From Polyangiaceae bacterium (lineage in GTDB: Bacteria; Myxococcota_A; Polyangia; Polyangiales; Polyangiaceae): 64,000 nt of DNA. Below the pieces are notes generated by a model. The model was not told the DNA's origin and searched no databases. It saw only the letters and a program-made list of their open reading frames with translations. The stretch is taken from positions 496,001 through 560,000 of the forward strand of contig JADJRH010000011.1 in NCBI GenBank assembly GCA_016712345.1, written 5' to 3'. The position numbers were made by a program, and so were the translations under genes. Shown piece after piece: positions 9,325 through 16,791 of this stretch; position 1 is the first letter of the stretch; every line of letters starts with the position of its first letter.

Positions 9325-11079
9325 ATGCGCTTTCTGCGATCCCTCGCCGCCGTTCTGTTGCTCTCGTTACCCCTTGTTTCAGGCTGCGGTGACGACAAAA
9401 AACCATCCGCGCCCACGCCCGAGTCGGTCGTCGCGCCTGAAGTCACGTCGGGCCCCATCGCTGAAATCGTGCCGCCGCCCAGTGTGCTTGCTTGGGGTGG
9501 GGCCGACAATGTGGAAGCGCTTGTAAGTGGCTTGCAAACCTTTGGTCAAAACGTCAGCCCGCTCATGCCGCGCGCCTTTGACCTCATGCAAGATGAACTG
9601 CGGCGCAGACTGGCTATGACAAAGCTTGAAGGGCTCGATTGGAAAAAGCCGGCCCGAGTTGTCATGTTCGATCCAAAGGCTTCTCCCAAAGGCCAATTCG
9701 CCTTGGTGTTGGGCCTCGCAAACCGCGAACAACTGCTCTCGGGTCTTCCGCCCACCACCGTCAAAAAGAACAACGACGAAGGCAATGCCATTACGTACCG
9801 CGACGATCTCGGTCGCAACATCTGCCTCAACTTCATTGACACTTCGGTGGTAATCACGTGGGACAAAAAGCAGTTTGCCCCCAATACAGAATTGTTTGCG
9901 AGGCTTGTTCGCGCAACAACACAGGGCAAAGACGTTTTCTACCTATCCGCCCAAAACACCGCCGCGCTCTACTCAAAAGAGATCGACGATATGGCCGCTC
10001 AGGTCAAACAACAAATGACCTCCGGGCCCCAGGCCGTGCCGGGTATGCAGGCCGAAGTATCCCTTCGCGTCCTCACGTGGATGGTGCAAACGTTTAAAGA
10101 ACTCGACAAGATCGAAGTAACGCCAAGTCTACCCCAAGACGGTGTGGTGCTTTCTATTCGGCTGCACCCCAAGGCCGATTCTGCACTGCAAAAGTCTTTT
10201 CAAGCAATTGAAGCAAAATCCCACGACCTTATCGCTCGCTTCCCGGCCGATTCCACCGTGTTTGCCTCGTTCAGCACCAACCCCGACGTCATTGACGGTC
10301 TAACAACGCGCCTTGTAGAATGGGCCATGTCGGTTGGGTATGGAGGAAAGGTTCCTGAACAGTATAGTCAAACCATGCGTGACTATTTTCAGGCCACGTC
10401 AGGTCAGGTGGCGCTCGCTGTCCACAAGCCCTTTGGAGGTGAAGGGTTAACCCTCACCACTCTCATGACAGTGCGAGATGAAGAAAAACTCCGCACTTCT
10501 ATGCGTAAATCAAAAGAAACTCTCAAAGACAAGGCCCTTGTAGAAATGCTCAAGGCCACGGGCACAACCCTTGAGTATAAAGAAAATGCTTACAAGGTTG
10601 GGACCATCCCTGTGGATACAGTCACCGCCAAGTTTGATAAACAAAAAAATCCCCTCTCGCCCCTCGGACCTTTCGGCGACGCCATCGGCGACCTTTCCAA
10701 CACCCATAACGCCGTCACCAAAGATCTGGCCATTATCGCCTACGGAAGTGATGCCAAAAAAACAATTGAAGCGTACGTCAATGGGAAGGCGGAAGGTGGG
10801 CTCGACAAAGCCGCGGGGGTCACCCGCGCCTTTAAAATGGGCGTTCAAAACCCCGTGGGTATTGTGTACATCTCCCCAGTTGAAATGGCAAAACGCGCGG
10901 CCTTCGGTGGCAAAAATCCCTTTGCAGAAAGCCTGAAAGACCTCGCCGGAACGTCGGGGGCGGCCATCTCGTTCACCGCCAAAGGCGGCATTCTAGAACT
11001 GGTCATTGACGTACCCGGCGAAGTTGCCAAAAACAGCGTTCAAGCCGCTGCCCGCGCCAAAGCGCTCTTCCCGCAATAA
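9325..11079 (+). CDS. Large lipoprotein of unknown function
   Basis: 584 residues from ATG 9325; an upstream in-frame ATG at 9259 lies inside the AraC gene and would bury the signal peptide. The signal is classic: MRFLRSLAAVLLLSLPLVSGC with the lipidated Cys at 21, then a Pro-rich stretch. The remainder has alternating helix and strand segments, for example a repeated VxLSIRLHPKADSAL / QVALAVHKPFGGEGL pattern. It resembles hypothetical myxobacterial lipoproteins that I cannot assign. It starts 10 bases after the AraC stop, so co-transcription is likely. Confidence 0.7.
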   Translation: MRFLRSLAAVLLLSLPLVSGCGDDKKPSAPTPESVVAPEVTSGPIAEIVPPPSVLAWGGADNVEALVSGLQTFGQNVSPLMPRAFDLMQDELRRRLAMTKLEGLDWKKPARVVMFDPKASPKGQFALVLGLANREQLLSGLPPTTVKKNNDEGNAITYRDDLGRNICLNFIDTSVVITWDKKQFAPNTELFARLVRATTQGKDVFYLSAQNTAALYSKEIDDMAAQVKQQMTSGPQAVPGMQAEVSLRVLTWMVQTFKELDKIEVTPSLPQDGVVLSIRLHPKADSALQKSFQAIEAKSHDLIARFPADSTVFASFSTNPDVIDGLTTRLVEWAMSVGYGGKVPEQYSQTMRDYFQATSGQVALAVHKPFGGEGLTLTTLMTVRDEEKLRTSMRKSKETLKDKALVEMLKATGTTLEYKENAYKVGTIPVDTVTAKFDKQKNPLSPLGPFGDAIGDLSNTHNAVTKDLAIIAYGSDAKKTIEAYVNGKAEGGLDKAAGVTRAFKMGVQNPVGIVYISPVEMAKRAAFGGKNPFAESLKDLAGTSGAAISFTAKGGILELVIDVPGEVAKNSVQAAARAKALFPQ

Positions 11080-11423
11080 CGTCGAGGCGACCTGACACGT
11101 CGTGTCCAGCACGGAGTTGCTCCTGGGGCGGCTGCGCCGCCCCGTTCGACCGGGAGGTAACTAGGTTTGGCGGCTCGGGATGTACACAACGTTATTCCAC
11201 CGGTCTCGCCGGCGGTTGTCTCGTTTTCGTGGTGGGTAGCATTGGACTTGAACCACACCATGCCGAGCCTGCATCGCCACGCTTTTCGCTTTCTCGCTAG
11301 GCACCGGCCTCGATGTCTTGCACGTTTTGCCGAGCCTGTGGCCGGGCTTCGCATCAGCGTTTGGCCAAGGACCGTCAGTTACCCAGGAGGCACGGAGATC
11401 ACGGAGTTCCGCAGGAGCGCGCG
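11080..11423. repeat. Non-coding gap holding copy A of a 297-bp dispersed repeat
   Basis: The segment 11110-11406 is nearly identical to 16392-16688; I see only about ten differences over 297 bases. It begins CACGGAGTT and GGGGCGGCTGCGCCGCCCC (a hairpin) and ends GGCACGGAGATCACGGAG. Short frames are open on both strands in both copies, but they overlap each other completely and look like by-products. The left flank (11084-11109) is a divergent version of the ACCTGACGCGTCGT end seen in copy B, while the right inverted end of copy B is missing here, where the stop of the glycosyltransferase gene begins. Confidence 0.85.
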
Positions 11424-12470
11424 TCAGGCTTCGGCGGGTTCGCCTGTGTACGTTACAAGCGTTTGAGGGGTTAGAATTTCAGGTTCGGACCAGTCGGGAT
11501 TCAGGCCGTATTTAATAAGGCCCGCGGCAAAACCAATGCCGTGTGAAACGTGCAATGTTGGGAAGATCCCCCACACAACCGGTATAGCCGACAACCCCGC
11601 TTTTCTACCCACGCGCACCGCTTCTACCCCGGTTGCCAATGCGTACGCACCAAATGCAAATGGGGTGATCGGTTGAAAGGGCGACGTTAAGAGAAGCCCC
11701 GCGCCCGACACCACCATCAAAAAGGGAAGAGCCGGCCTTACCGACAAAAACTTCCCCAGTTTGAGCAGCGTCCGGGCCCTGCCGCGACCGTATTTGTAAT
11801 ACTGCTGAGCGAGTTTATAAAACGAGTCGCGCGGGAAATAATGCACAACCACGTCTTTGCTCAAAAACACCTTTCCACCGGCATCCAAGATCCGCTGGTT
11901 TAGTTCGGCATCTTCGTTGGTAATCGCTTTGGGATCGTACATTCCAACCGTTTCAAAAACGCGCCGTCGAAACGCTCCCAAAAAAACGGTGTCCACATAC
12001 CCTTCATTTTCGGGCGATCGATACGCCGCGCCTCCCACCCCGAGCGGACTTTCCAGAGCCGCACAAAGCGCTTTTTGAAAGAGCGATCGAGCCTTCGCTC
12101 GCTGCGCTCCACCCGCGTTGTCGGCACCCGAACGCTCAAGCGCCGCGATGCACTGACTCAGGTAGTCGCTTGCATATTCACAGTGTACATCCATCCGAAC
12201 GATCATTTTACCCTTGGATTGTCGAATAATCTCGTTCATCCCCGCCGCTTGGATCTTGTCGGGATTATCAATCACAAAGATGCGCGGATCTTCCTCGGCA
12301 AGCGTTTTCAAGATCTCGCGCGTGCGGTCCGTGGAGCCGCCGTCGGCAATCAGGATCTCCATTCGATCTTTTGGGTAGTCCTGCGCGGCAACAGTTCGAA
12401 CGCAGGCTTCGATGTACGCCTCTTCATTCAAGCAAGGCATGGCGATGGTGACGAACGGAAGAGCGCTCAT
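11424..12470 (-). CDS. Family 2 glycosyltransferase (ExoA-like), membrane-associated
   Basis: 348 residues. The GT-A fold is shown by VTIAMPCLNEE at 7-17, IADGGSTDRT at 41-50, the metal-site region VRMDVHCEY at 91-99 and the acceptor motif NEDAELNQRI near 185. Three hydrophobic segments in the last 110 residues (about 245-330) suggest membrane association. The closest family I recognise is the succinoglycan ExoA type, which transfers a sugar from a nucleotide donor to a lipid-linked intermediate. No other polysaccharide genes are adjacent, so the product is unknown. It is divergent from the ABC binding-protein gene. Confidence 0.88.
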   Translation of the reverse strand: MSALPFVTIAMPCLNEEAYIEACVRTVAAQDYPKDRMEILIADGGSTDRTREILKTLAEEDPRIFVIDNPDKIQAAGMNEIIRQSKGKMIVRMDVHCEYASDYLSQCIAALERSGADNAGGAQRAKARSLFQKALCAALESPLGVGGAAYRSPENEGYVDTVFLGAFRRRVFETVGMYDPKAITNEDAELNQRILDAGGKVFLSKDVVVHYFPRDSFYKLAQQYYKYGRGRARTLLKLGKFLSVRPALPFLMVVSGAGLLLTSPFQPITPFAFGAYALATGVEAVRVGRKAGLSAIPVVWGIFPTLHVSHGIGFAAGLIKYGLNPDWSEPEILTPQTLVTYTGEPAEA

Positions 12471-12489
12471 AATGGAGAAACACAGTATG

Positions 12490-12505
12490 CACCAGGAGCC
12501 TGGTG
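12490..12505. other. Short perfect hairpin with following T run in a divergent promoter region
   Basis: CACCAGG and CCTGGTG flank a two-base AG loop, followed on the + strand by five T. The shape is that of a small intrinsic terminator, but it sits 20 bases upstream of the glycosyltransferase start and about 80 bases upstream of the binding-protein start, so an operator or attenuator is equally possible. A related, decayed word (GTAGAAAAGCACCAG) occurs at about 28074 upstream of the HD gene. Confidence 0.35.
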
Positions 12506-12586
12506 TTTTTCTACGGTGACGTCGTTCCCAGGGGATGATAGAAGTCGCCCGACGCGGCCAAAAGCGTCGCGCGGGACGGAAAAATC

Positions 12587-13780
12587 ATGATCGGACGACG
12601 GCGTTGGATCTCGGCATTGGTGGGCGCTTTTGCAACAATGACGGCGTTGGGTTGCAGCAGCGGCGGTGGCTCGGGCGCAGCGGCGTCGGGCACTGGAACA
12701 GGCGCCGCGCCCGCCGTTGAAATGAAAGAGTGGAAAGTCGGCGCTTACCTCAGCCTCTCCGGCGGCGACGCTGAATTTGGCATTCAAACCCGAGAAGGGA
12801 TTGAACTCTTCGTTGAAGAACTCAACGCCAAAGGCGGTGTCAAGGGCAAACCCATGAAGGTGCTCTTTGAGGACGACAAGAGCAATCCTCAAGAAGCCAA
12901 CAACAAGGTTCTTCAGCTCATCGACCGCGACAAAGTCATTGCCATCTTGGGTGAAGTCGCCTCCTCGCGCTCCAAGCCCGGTGGCATTGTCGCCAACAAG
13001 AAAAAAGTCCCGATGATCACCCCATCTTCCACCAACGCCGACGTGACCAAAGTGGGTCCGTTCGTTTTCCGGGTGTGTTTCGTCGACGATTTCCAGGGTC
13101 AAGCCGGCGCGCAGTTCGCTGTTACAAAACTGGGCAAAAAGAAAGCGGCCATTCTGTACGCATCCGACGATCTATACTCGTCGGGCCTCGCCAAAGAGTT
13201 TCGTGAAGAAGCCAAAAAGCTCGGGGCAGAAGTGGTTATCGAAAAGAGCTTTTTGCAGACAGAAACCAACTTCACAACCTACGTGAATGAAATCAAAGAC
13301 AGTAAACCCGACGTTATCTACGCACCGGTTTACTACAGACACATGGCTCCCATTGCCAAACAGGCCAAAGCCGCGGGCGTATCGGCAGACATGTTTGTCG
13401 GCGGCGACGGGTGGGATGGTATGGCGCCTGAAGACAGGGTCAACATGGAAGGGGCTTATCAAACAACCCACTACGCTTCCGACGATCCTTCCGAGCGCGT
13501 TCAAGACTTTGTAAAACGGTATAAAGCCAAATTCAGCCGCGAACCGTCGGCTCTTGCAGCCAACGGGTATGACGCAGCGGGCGTTCTCGCCGACGCTATT
13601 AAACGCGCCAAAGCCGACACACCTGAAGGCATTCGCGACGCCATTGCAGAAACAAAAGACTATCCGGGTGTCACGGGCAACACCACCATTGACCCAGATC
13701 GCAACGCCAAAAAACAAATCGTGATTGTCCAGTTTAAAGACGGCAACCACAAATTCCACTCCACCGTTGCACCCAAATGA
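12587..13780 (+). CDS. ABC transporter substrate-binding lipoprotein, branched-chain amino acid type (LivK-like)
   Basis: 397 residues. The lipobox is ALGC (Cys23), then a Ser/Gly linker, then a Leu/Ile/Val-binding-protein fold: KVGAYLSLSGGDAEFGIQTR, ILGEVASSRS, MITPSSTN, AILYASDDLYSSGLAKEF, GGDGWDG and ALAANGYDAAGVLADA. The family captures branched-chain amino acids or related small molecules in the periplasm for a LivHMGF transporter. Its TGA stop lies in the left copy of an 8-bp duplication next to a small inserted element, with the LivH gene just after it. Only LivH accompanies it here; LivM, LivG and LivF are absent from the window. Confidence 0.93.
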   Translation: MIGRRRWISALVGAFATMTALGCSSGGGSGAAASGTGTGAAPAVEMKEWKVGAYLSLSGGDAEFGIQTREGIELFVEELNAKGGVKGKPMKVLFEDDKSNPQEANNKVLQLIDRDKVIAILGEVASSRSKPGGIVANKKKVPMITPSSTNADVTKVGPFVFRVCFVDDFQGQAGAQFAVTKLGKKKAAILYASDDLYSSGLAKEFREEAKKLGAEVVIEKSFLQTETNFTTYVNEIKDSKPDVIYAPVYYRHMAPIAKQAKAAGVSADMFVGGDGWDGMAPEDRVNMEGAYQTTHYASDDPSERVQDFVKRYKAKFSREPSALAANGYDAAGVLADAIKRAKADTPEGIRDAIAETKDYPGVTGNTTIDPDRNAKKQIVIVQFKDGNHKFHSTVAPK

Positions 13781-13914
13781 AAAGGTGGTGTCCTAATTTG
13801 CGTCGCGAGCGCCCCAAAGCTAGGGCCGAGGACGCAGGAATACTCGGCTATTTTGAGGACGACAACCGACGATTTGGGGCGCACAGCAGCAAATTAGGAC
13901 ACCACTAATGAAAA
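13776..13914. mobile_element. Small inverted-repeat element (MITE-like) with 8-bp target duplication
   Basis: Perfect 17-bp inverted ends lie at 13785-13801 (GTGGTGTCCTAATTTGC) and 13889-13905. A second nested pair, GCGCCCCAAA at 13809-13818 and its complement at 13873-13882, makes the unit a long hairpin. The octamer AATGAAAA flanks it at 13776-13783 and 13907-13914, as a target-site duplication would. Removing one octamer and the element leaves the upstream TGA and downstream ATG overlapping as ATGA. No transposase is encoded in about 123 bp, so it would be non-autonomous. Confidence 0.8.
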
Positions 13915-14795
13915 TCCTGAATGCCATCATCGCTGGGGTTGCTCAGGGCTCCATGATAGCCCTCGTGTCTCTCGGCTATACAATGGTGTATGGCATCTTA
14001 AAGCTCATCAACTTCGCCCACAGTGAAGTGTTTATGATGGGCGCGTTTTTCGGGCTGTTTCTCACCGTGGGGTTTGGTCTTGATACAAGCCCCATGTTTG
14101 CAGGAGTGGCGGGCACGCTTGCCGCCATGGTTCTGGCGGGCCTTCTCGGCGCCTTGGTAGAAAAAGTTGCCTACGCACCCCTCCGCGCGCGCAGCGGCGG
14201 CCGTTCCAACACCAACACGCGCATCACCCCCCTCGTTACCGCGCTTGGAATGAGCGTTTTGCTTCAAAACCTGGCTCAACTCCTTTTCACCGCTCGGTAT
14301 CGAAGTTACCCGCAGCTTCTACCCATTGAAAACGCGCGCACCATCGTCTTCGTCGTTGCCGTTGTCGTCATGATCGCCCTTCAATTCCTCGTGTACGGCA
14401 CCTGGTTTGGAAAGGCCATGCGCGCTGTCAGCGTCAATGTTGAAGCCGCTCGTCTCATGGGTATTCGCACCGGTCGCGTCATCTCTATGACGTTCGTTAC
14501 CGGATCCATGCTTGCCGCCCTCGGCGGCATTTTATACTGCCTCAGTCAGTCCCAGGTGTACCCAACCATGGGAGTTGTCATTGGAACGCGCTCCTTTGTT
14601 GCCGCCGTCATCGGTGGAATTGGGAGCATCCCCGGCGCCGTGCTCGGCGGTGTACTCATCGGCGTCATTGGTGAACTCACCAAACTTACCCCTTATTCGG
14701 GCCTTCAAGACGTCATCATCTTCACCGTCTTAATTGTGGTTCTCCTCGTTCGCCCGAGTGGGCTTCTCGGCAAAGCCGGCATCGAAAAAGTGTAA
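13908..14795 (+). CDS. Branched-chain amino acid-type ABC transporter permease (LivH-like)
   Basis: 295 residues, strongly hydrophobic with about eight transmembrane segments. The LivH signature is present: GVAQGSMIALVSLGYTMVYGIL near the start, INFAHSEVFMMGAFF, and the C-terminal block FVAAVIGGIGSIPGAVLGGVLIGV. It forms the inner-membrane channel with a LivM partner that is not in this window. The ATG sits in the right copy of the AATGAAAA duplication, so its native ribosome site was probably inside the end of the binding-protein gene and is now displaced by the element. It is followed 31 bases later by the cNMP-binding dehydrogenase gene. Confidence 0.93.
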   Translation: MKILNAIIAGVAQGSMIALVSLGYTMVYGILKLINFAHSEVFMMGAFFGLFLTVGFGLDTSPMFAGVAGTLAAMVLAGLLGALVEKVAYAPLRARSGGRSNTNTRITPLVTALGMSVLLQNLAQLLFTARYRSYPQLLPIENARTIVFVVAVVVMIALQFLVYGTWFGKAMRAVSVNVEAARLMGIRTGRVISMTFVTGSMLAALGGILYCLSQSQVYPTMGVVIGTRSFVAAVIGGIGSIPGAVLGGVLIGVIGELTKLTPYSGLQDVIIFTVLIVVLLVRPSGLLGKAGIEKV

Positions 14796-14826
14796 TTTCG
14801 CTTCGAAAAACGTGCGATAATAACGC

Positions 14827-16281
14827 ATGCTTGAGAAGTGGCTGCTCGTCGGTCTACCCGCTCTCTCTTCTCCAACCGTACCCGCTGAAGCTCTCGCCGC
14901 CCTTAGCTCGGCCGCGTTACCACAAACGCTGGCACCGGGTGAATACCTCTTTCATGAAGGTGATCCGGCTCAGTTTTTGTTTATCGTCCAAGATGGAACG
15001 TTGCTCGCGAGCAAAACAAGCGACGACGGTCGTCGAGTGTTTCTTCGCGAAGTCGGCCCGGGCGAGGTGGGGGGCCTGACAAGCATGTTTGTCGAAAAAA
15101 CGCGCTCCGCCACGCTCCAGGCTCGCGGCACCGTTCAGCTCGTCACCCTGCCTCGAAGCGCCTTTTTACAAGCCCTCTCTACCCATCCACAATTGTACGC
15201 GGCAATCGCCACCCACCTGAGTCAAAAGGTTCGTCAAAAAACAGGACAAGTGGCCACACTCCTCGCGCGAACAGGGCGCGATGCTACGCAGTTGGTTGCT
15301 TTTTTTGACGCAAAGCCCTACGAGCGAACCGCATTTGACAAACGCTGGCCCCAAACACTCCACGCCACATATTTTGACTCGCGACTTGACCTTTCCACCG
15401 TATCGCTCGCCCGCGGCTACCCCGTTGTGTGTGCGTTTGTCAATGACCAGCTCTCGGCCCCCGTTATTGAGCAACTGGCCGCGTTTGGCACTCAACTCAT
15501 TGCGCTCCGCTGCGCGGGGTATAATCAGGTTGACCTTACCGCTGCGGCTGCCCACAAACTCACGGTGGTGCGCGTTCCGGCCTATTCTCCCCACGCCGTT
15601 GCAGAGCACGCGGTAGCGCTCATTTTAGCGCTCAACCGCAATGTCCATCGGGCGTACAATCGCGTTCGCGAGGGCAACTTCAGCCTCAACGGCCTCGTCG
15701 GGTTTGATTTGTACGGCCGCACAGCGGGGCTCATCGGCCTTGGTAAAATTGGTAAATGTTTGGCCCGCATCCTGCGCGGTTTTGGCATGCGCGTTGTCGC
15801 CTATGACCTTGAGCCCGATCCTGAATTTGCCCGTGCAGAACAGGTTCAATTTACAGATCTCGATTCACTGCTTGCCCAATCCGATATTGTTTCGCTCCAT
15901 GCGCCCCTCACCCCGGTCACGCACCACCTCCTCAATGCCAAGCGCCTGGGTAGAATGAAAAAAGGCGCCCTTTTAATCAACACGGGTCGCGGCGGCCTCA
16001 TTGATACTTCGGCCCTCATCGAGGCCCTCAAGTCCGGTCAGATCGGCGCCGCCGGCCTTGATGTTTACGAAGAAGAGAGCGCCTACTTTTTCCGCGACAG
16101 ATCCGACAAAGCCGTGGACGATGACGTGCTCGCGCGCCTCTTAACCTTCCCCAACGTCATAGTGACAAGTCACCAAGCGTTTCTTACCTCCGACGCCCTC
16201 GACAACATCGCCCAAACCACCATTGAAAACATTCAAGCCTTCTTGAATGGCGCAACCGATCTACCCAATCGCGTCTCATAA
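14827..16281 (+). CDS. Cyclic-nucleotide-binding domain fused to D-lactate dehydrogenase
   Basis: 484 residues in two parts. Residues about 15-137 form a cNMP-binding domain (LAPGEYLFHEGDPAQFLFIV, then GEVGGLTSMF and TRSATLQA, matching the phosphate-binding cassette with its Arg-Ser-Ala). From about 155 to the end is an LdhA-type D-2-hydroxyacid dehydrogenase: FDAKPYE, RCAGYNQVDL, VPAYSPHAVAEHAVALILALNR, GLIGLGKIGK, INTGRGG (catalytic Arg) and TSHQAF (catalytic His). It should reduce pyruvate to D-lactate with NADH, with activity perhaps set by cAMP, cGMP or another ligand. Stand-alone LdhA is about 330 residues, so the extra length is the sensor domain. The sequence reads through without a break. 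Confidence 0.92.
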   Translation: MLEKWLLVGLPALSSPTVPAEALAALSSAALPQTLAPGEYLFHEGDPAQFLFIVQDGTLLASKTSDDGRRVFLREVGPGEVGGLTSMFVEKTRSATLQARGTVQLVTLPRSAFLQALSTHPQLYAAIATHLSQKVRQKTGQVATLLARTGRDATQLVAFFDAKPYERTAFDKRWPQTLHATYFDSRLDLSTVSLARGYPVVCAFVNDQLSAPVIEQLAAFGTQLIALRCAGYNQVDLTAAAAHKLTVVRVPAYSPHAVAEHAVALILALNRNVHRAYNRVREGNFSLNGLVGFDLYGRTAGLIGLGKIGKCLARILRGFGMRVVAYDLEPDPEFARAEQVQFTDLDSLLAQSDIVSLHAPLTPVTHHLLNAKRLGRMKKGALLINTGRGGLIDTSALIEALKSGQIGAAGLDVYEEESAYFFRDRSDKAVDDDVLARLLTFPNVIVTSHQAFLTSDALDNIAQTTIENIQAFLNGATDLPNRVS

Positions 16282-16791
16282 CCTAACCACCCGCCAAGAC
16301 CTGAAACGCCCAGCCACCTGACGCGTCGTAATCAAAACGGAGGGCCCTGCCAAGACCTGAGGCGCCCAGCCACCTGACGCGTCGTAATCAACACGGAGTT
16401 ACTCAGGGGCGGCTGCGCCGCCCCGTTCGACCGGGAGGTAACTAGGTTTGGCGGCTCGGGATGTACACAACGTTATTCCACCGGTCTCGCCGGCTGTTGT
16501 CTCGTTTTCGTGGTGGGTAGCATTGGACTTGAACCACACCATGCCGAGCCTGGATCGCCACGCTTTTCGCTTTCTCGCTAGGCACCGGCCTCGATGTCTT
16601 GCACGTTTTGCCGAGCCTGTGGCCGGGCTTCGCATCCGCGATTGGCCGAAGGACCGTCAGTTACCCAGGAGGCACGGAGATCACGGAGATCCACGTCCCT
16701 CCGTGTCCTCAGTGATTCCGTGTTGATTACGACGTTGAAGTCACCCAGACGGTTCAGGTCTTGGCGTAACGCGTCAGCCGTCGCTCTCGGG
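16282..16791. repeat. Non-coding gap holding copy B of the dispersed repeat, with inverted ends
   Basis: The left end is a tandem pair of 50-bp units (16293-16342 and 16349-16398), each running from GCCAAGACCTGA to AATCAAAACGGAG or a close variant. The right end, 16717-16765, is an imperfect inverted copy of that unit (TCCGTGTTGATTACGACG to TCAGGTCTTGGC). The 297-bp core 16392-16688 matches 11110-11406. The word TTCAGGTCTTGGCGTAACGC (from 16753) continues to 16787 and recurs at 53745-53779 with one difference in 35. No gene is seen. Confidence 0.85.

Noticed and set aside
11238..11260. GGTTCAAGTCC word of the repeat as a tRNA or tRNA-derived element
   Set aside because: No cloverleaf can be drawn; only a B-box-like word is present.
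11167..11466. Open frames of about 90-100 residues in the 297-bp repeat, conserved in both copies
   Set aside because: They are conserved only because the DNA is nearly identical; frames overlap on both strands, have no domain and no ribosome site.
12490..12510. Hairpin with T run as a transcription terminator
   Set aside because: It sits upstream of two divergent genes, not after one; kept only as a low-confidence structure.
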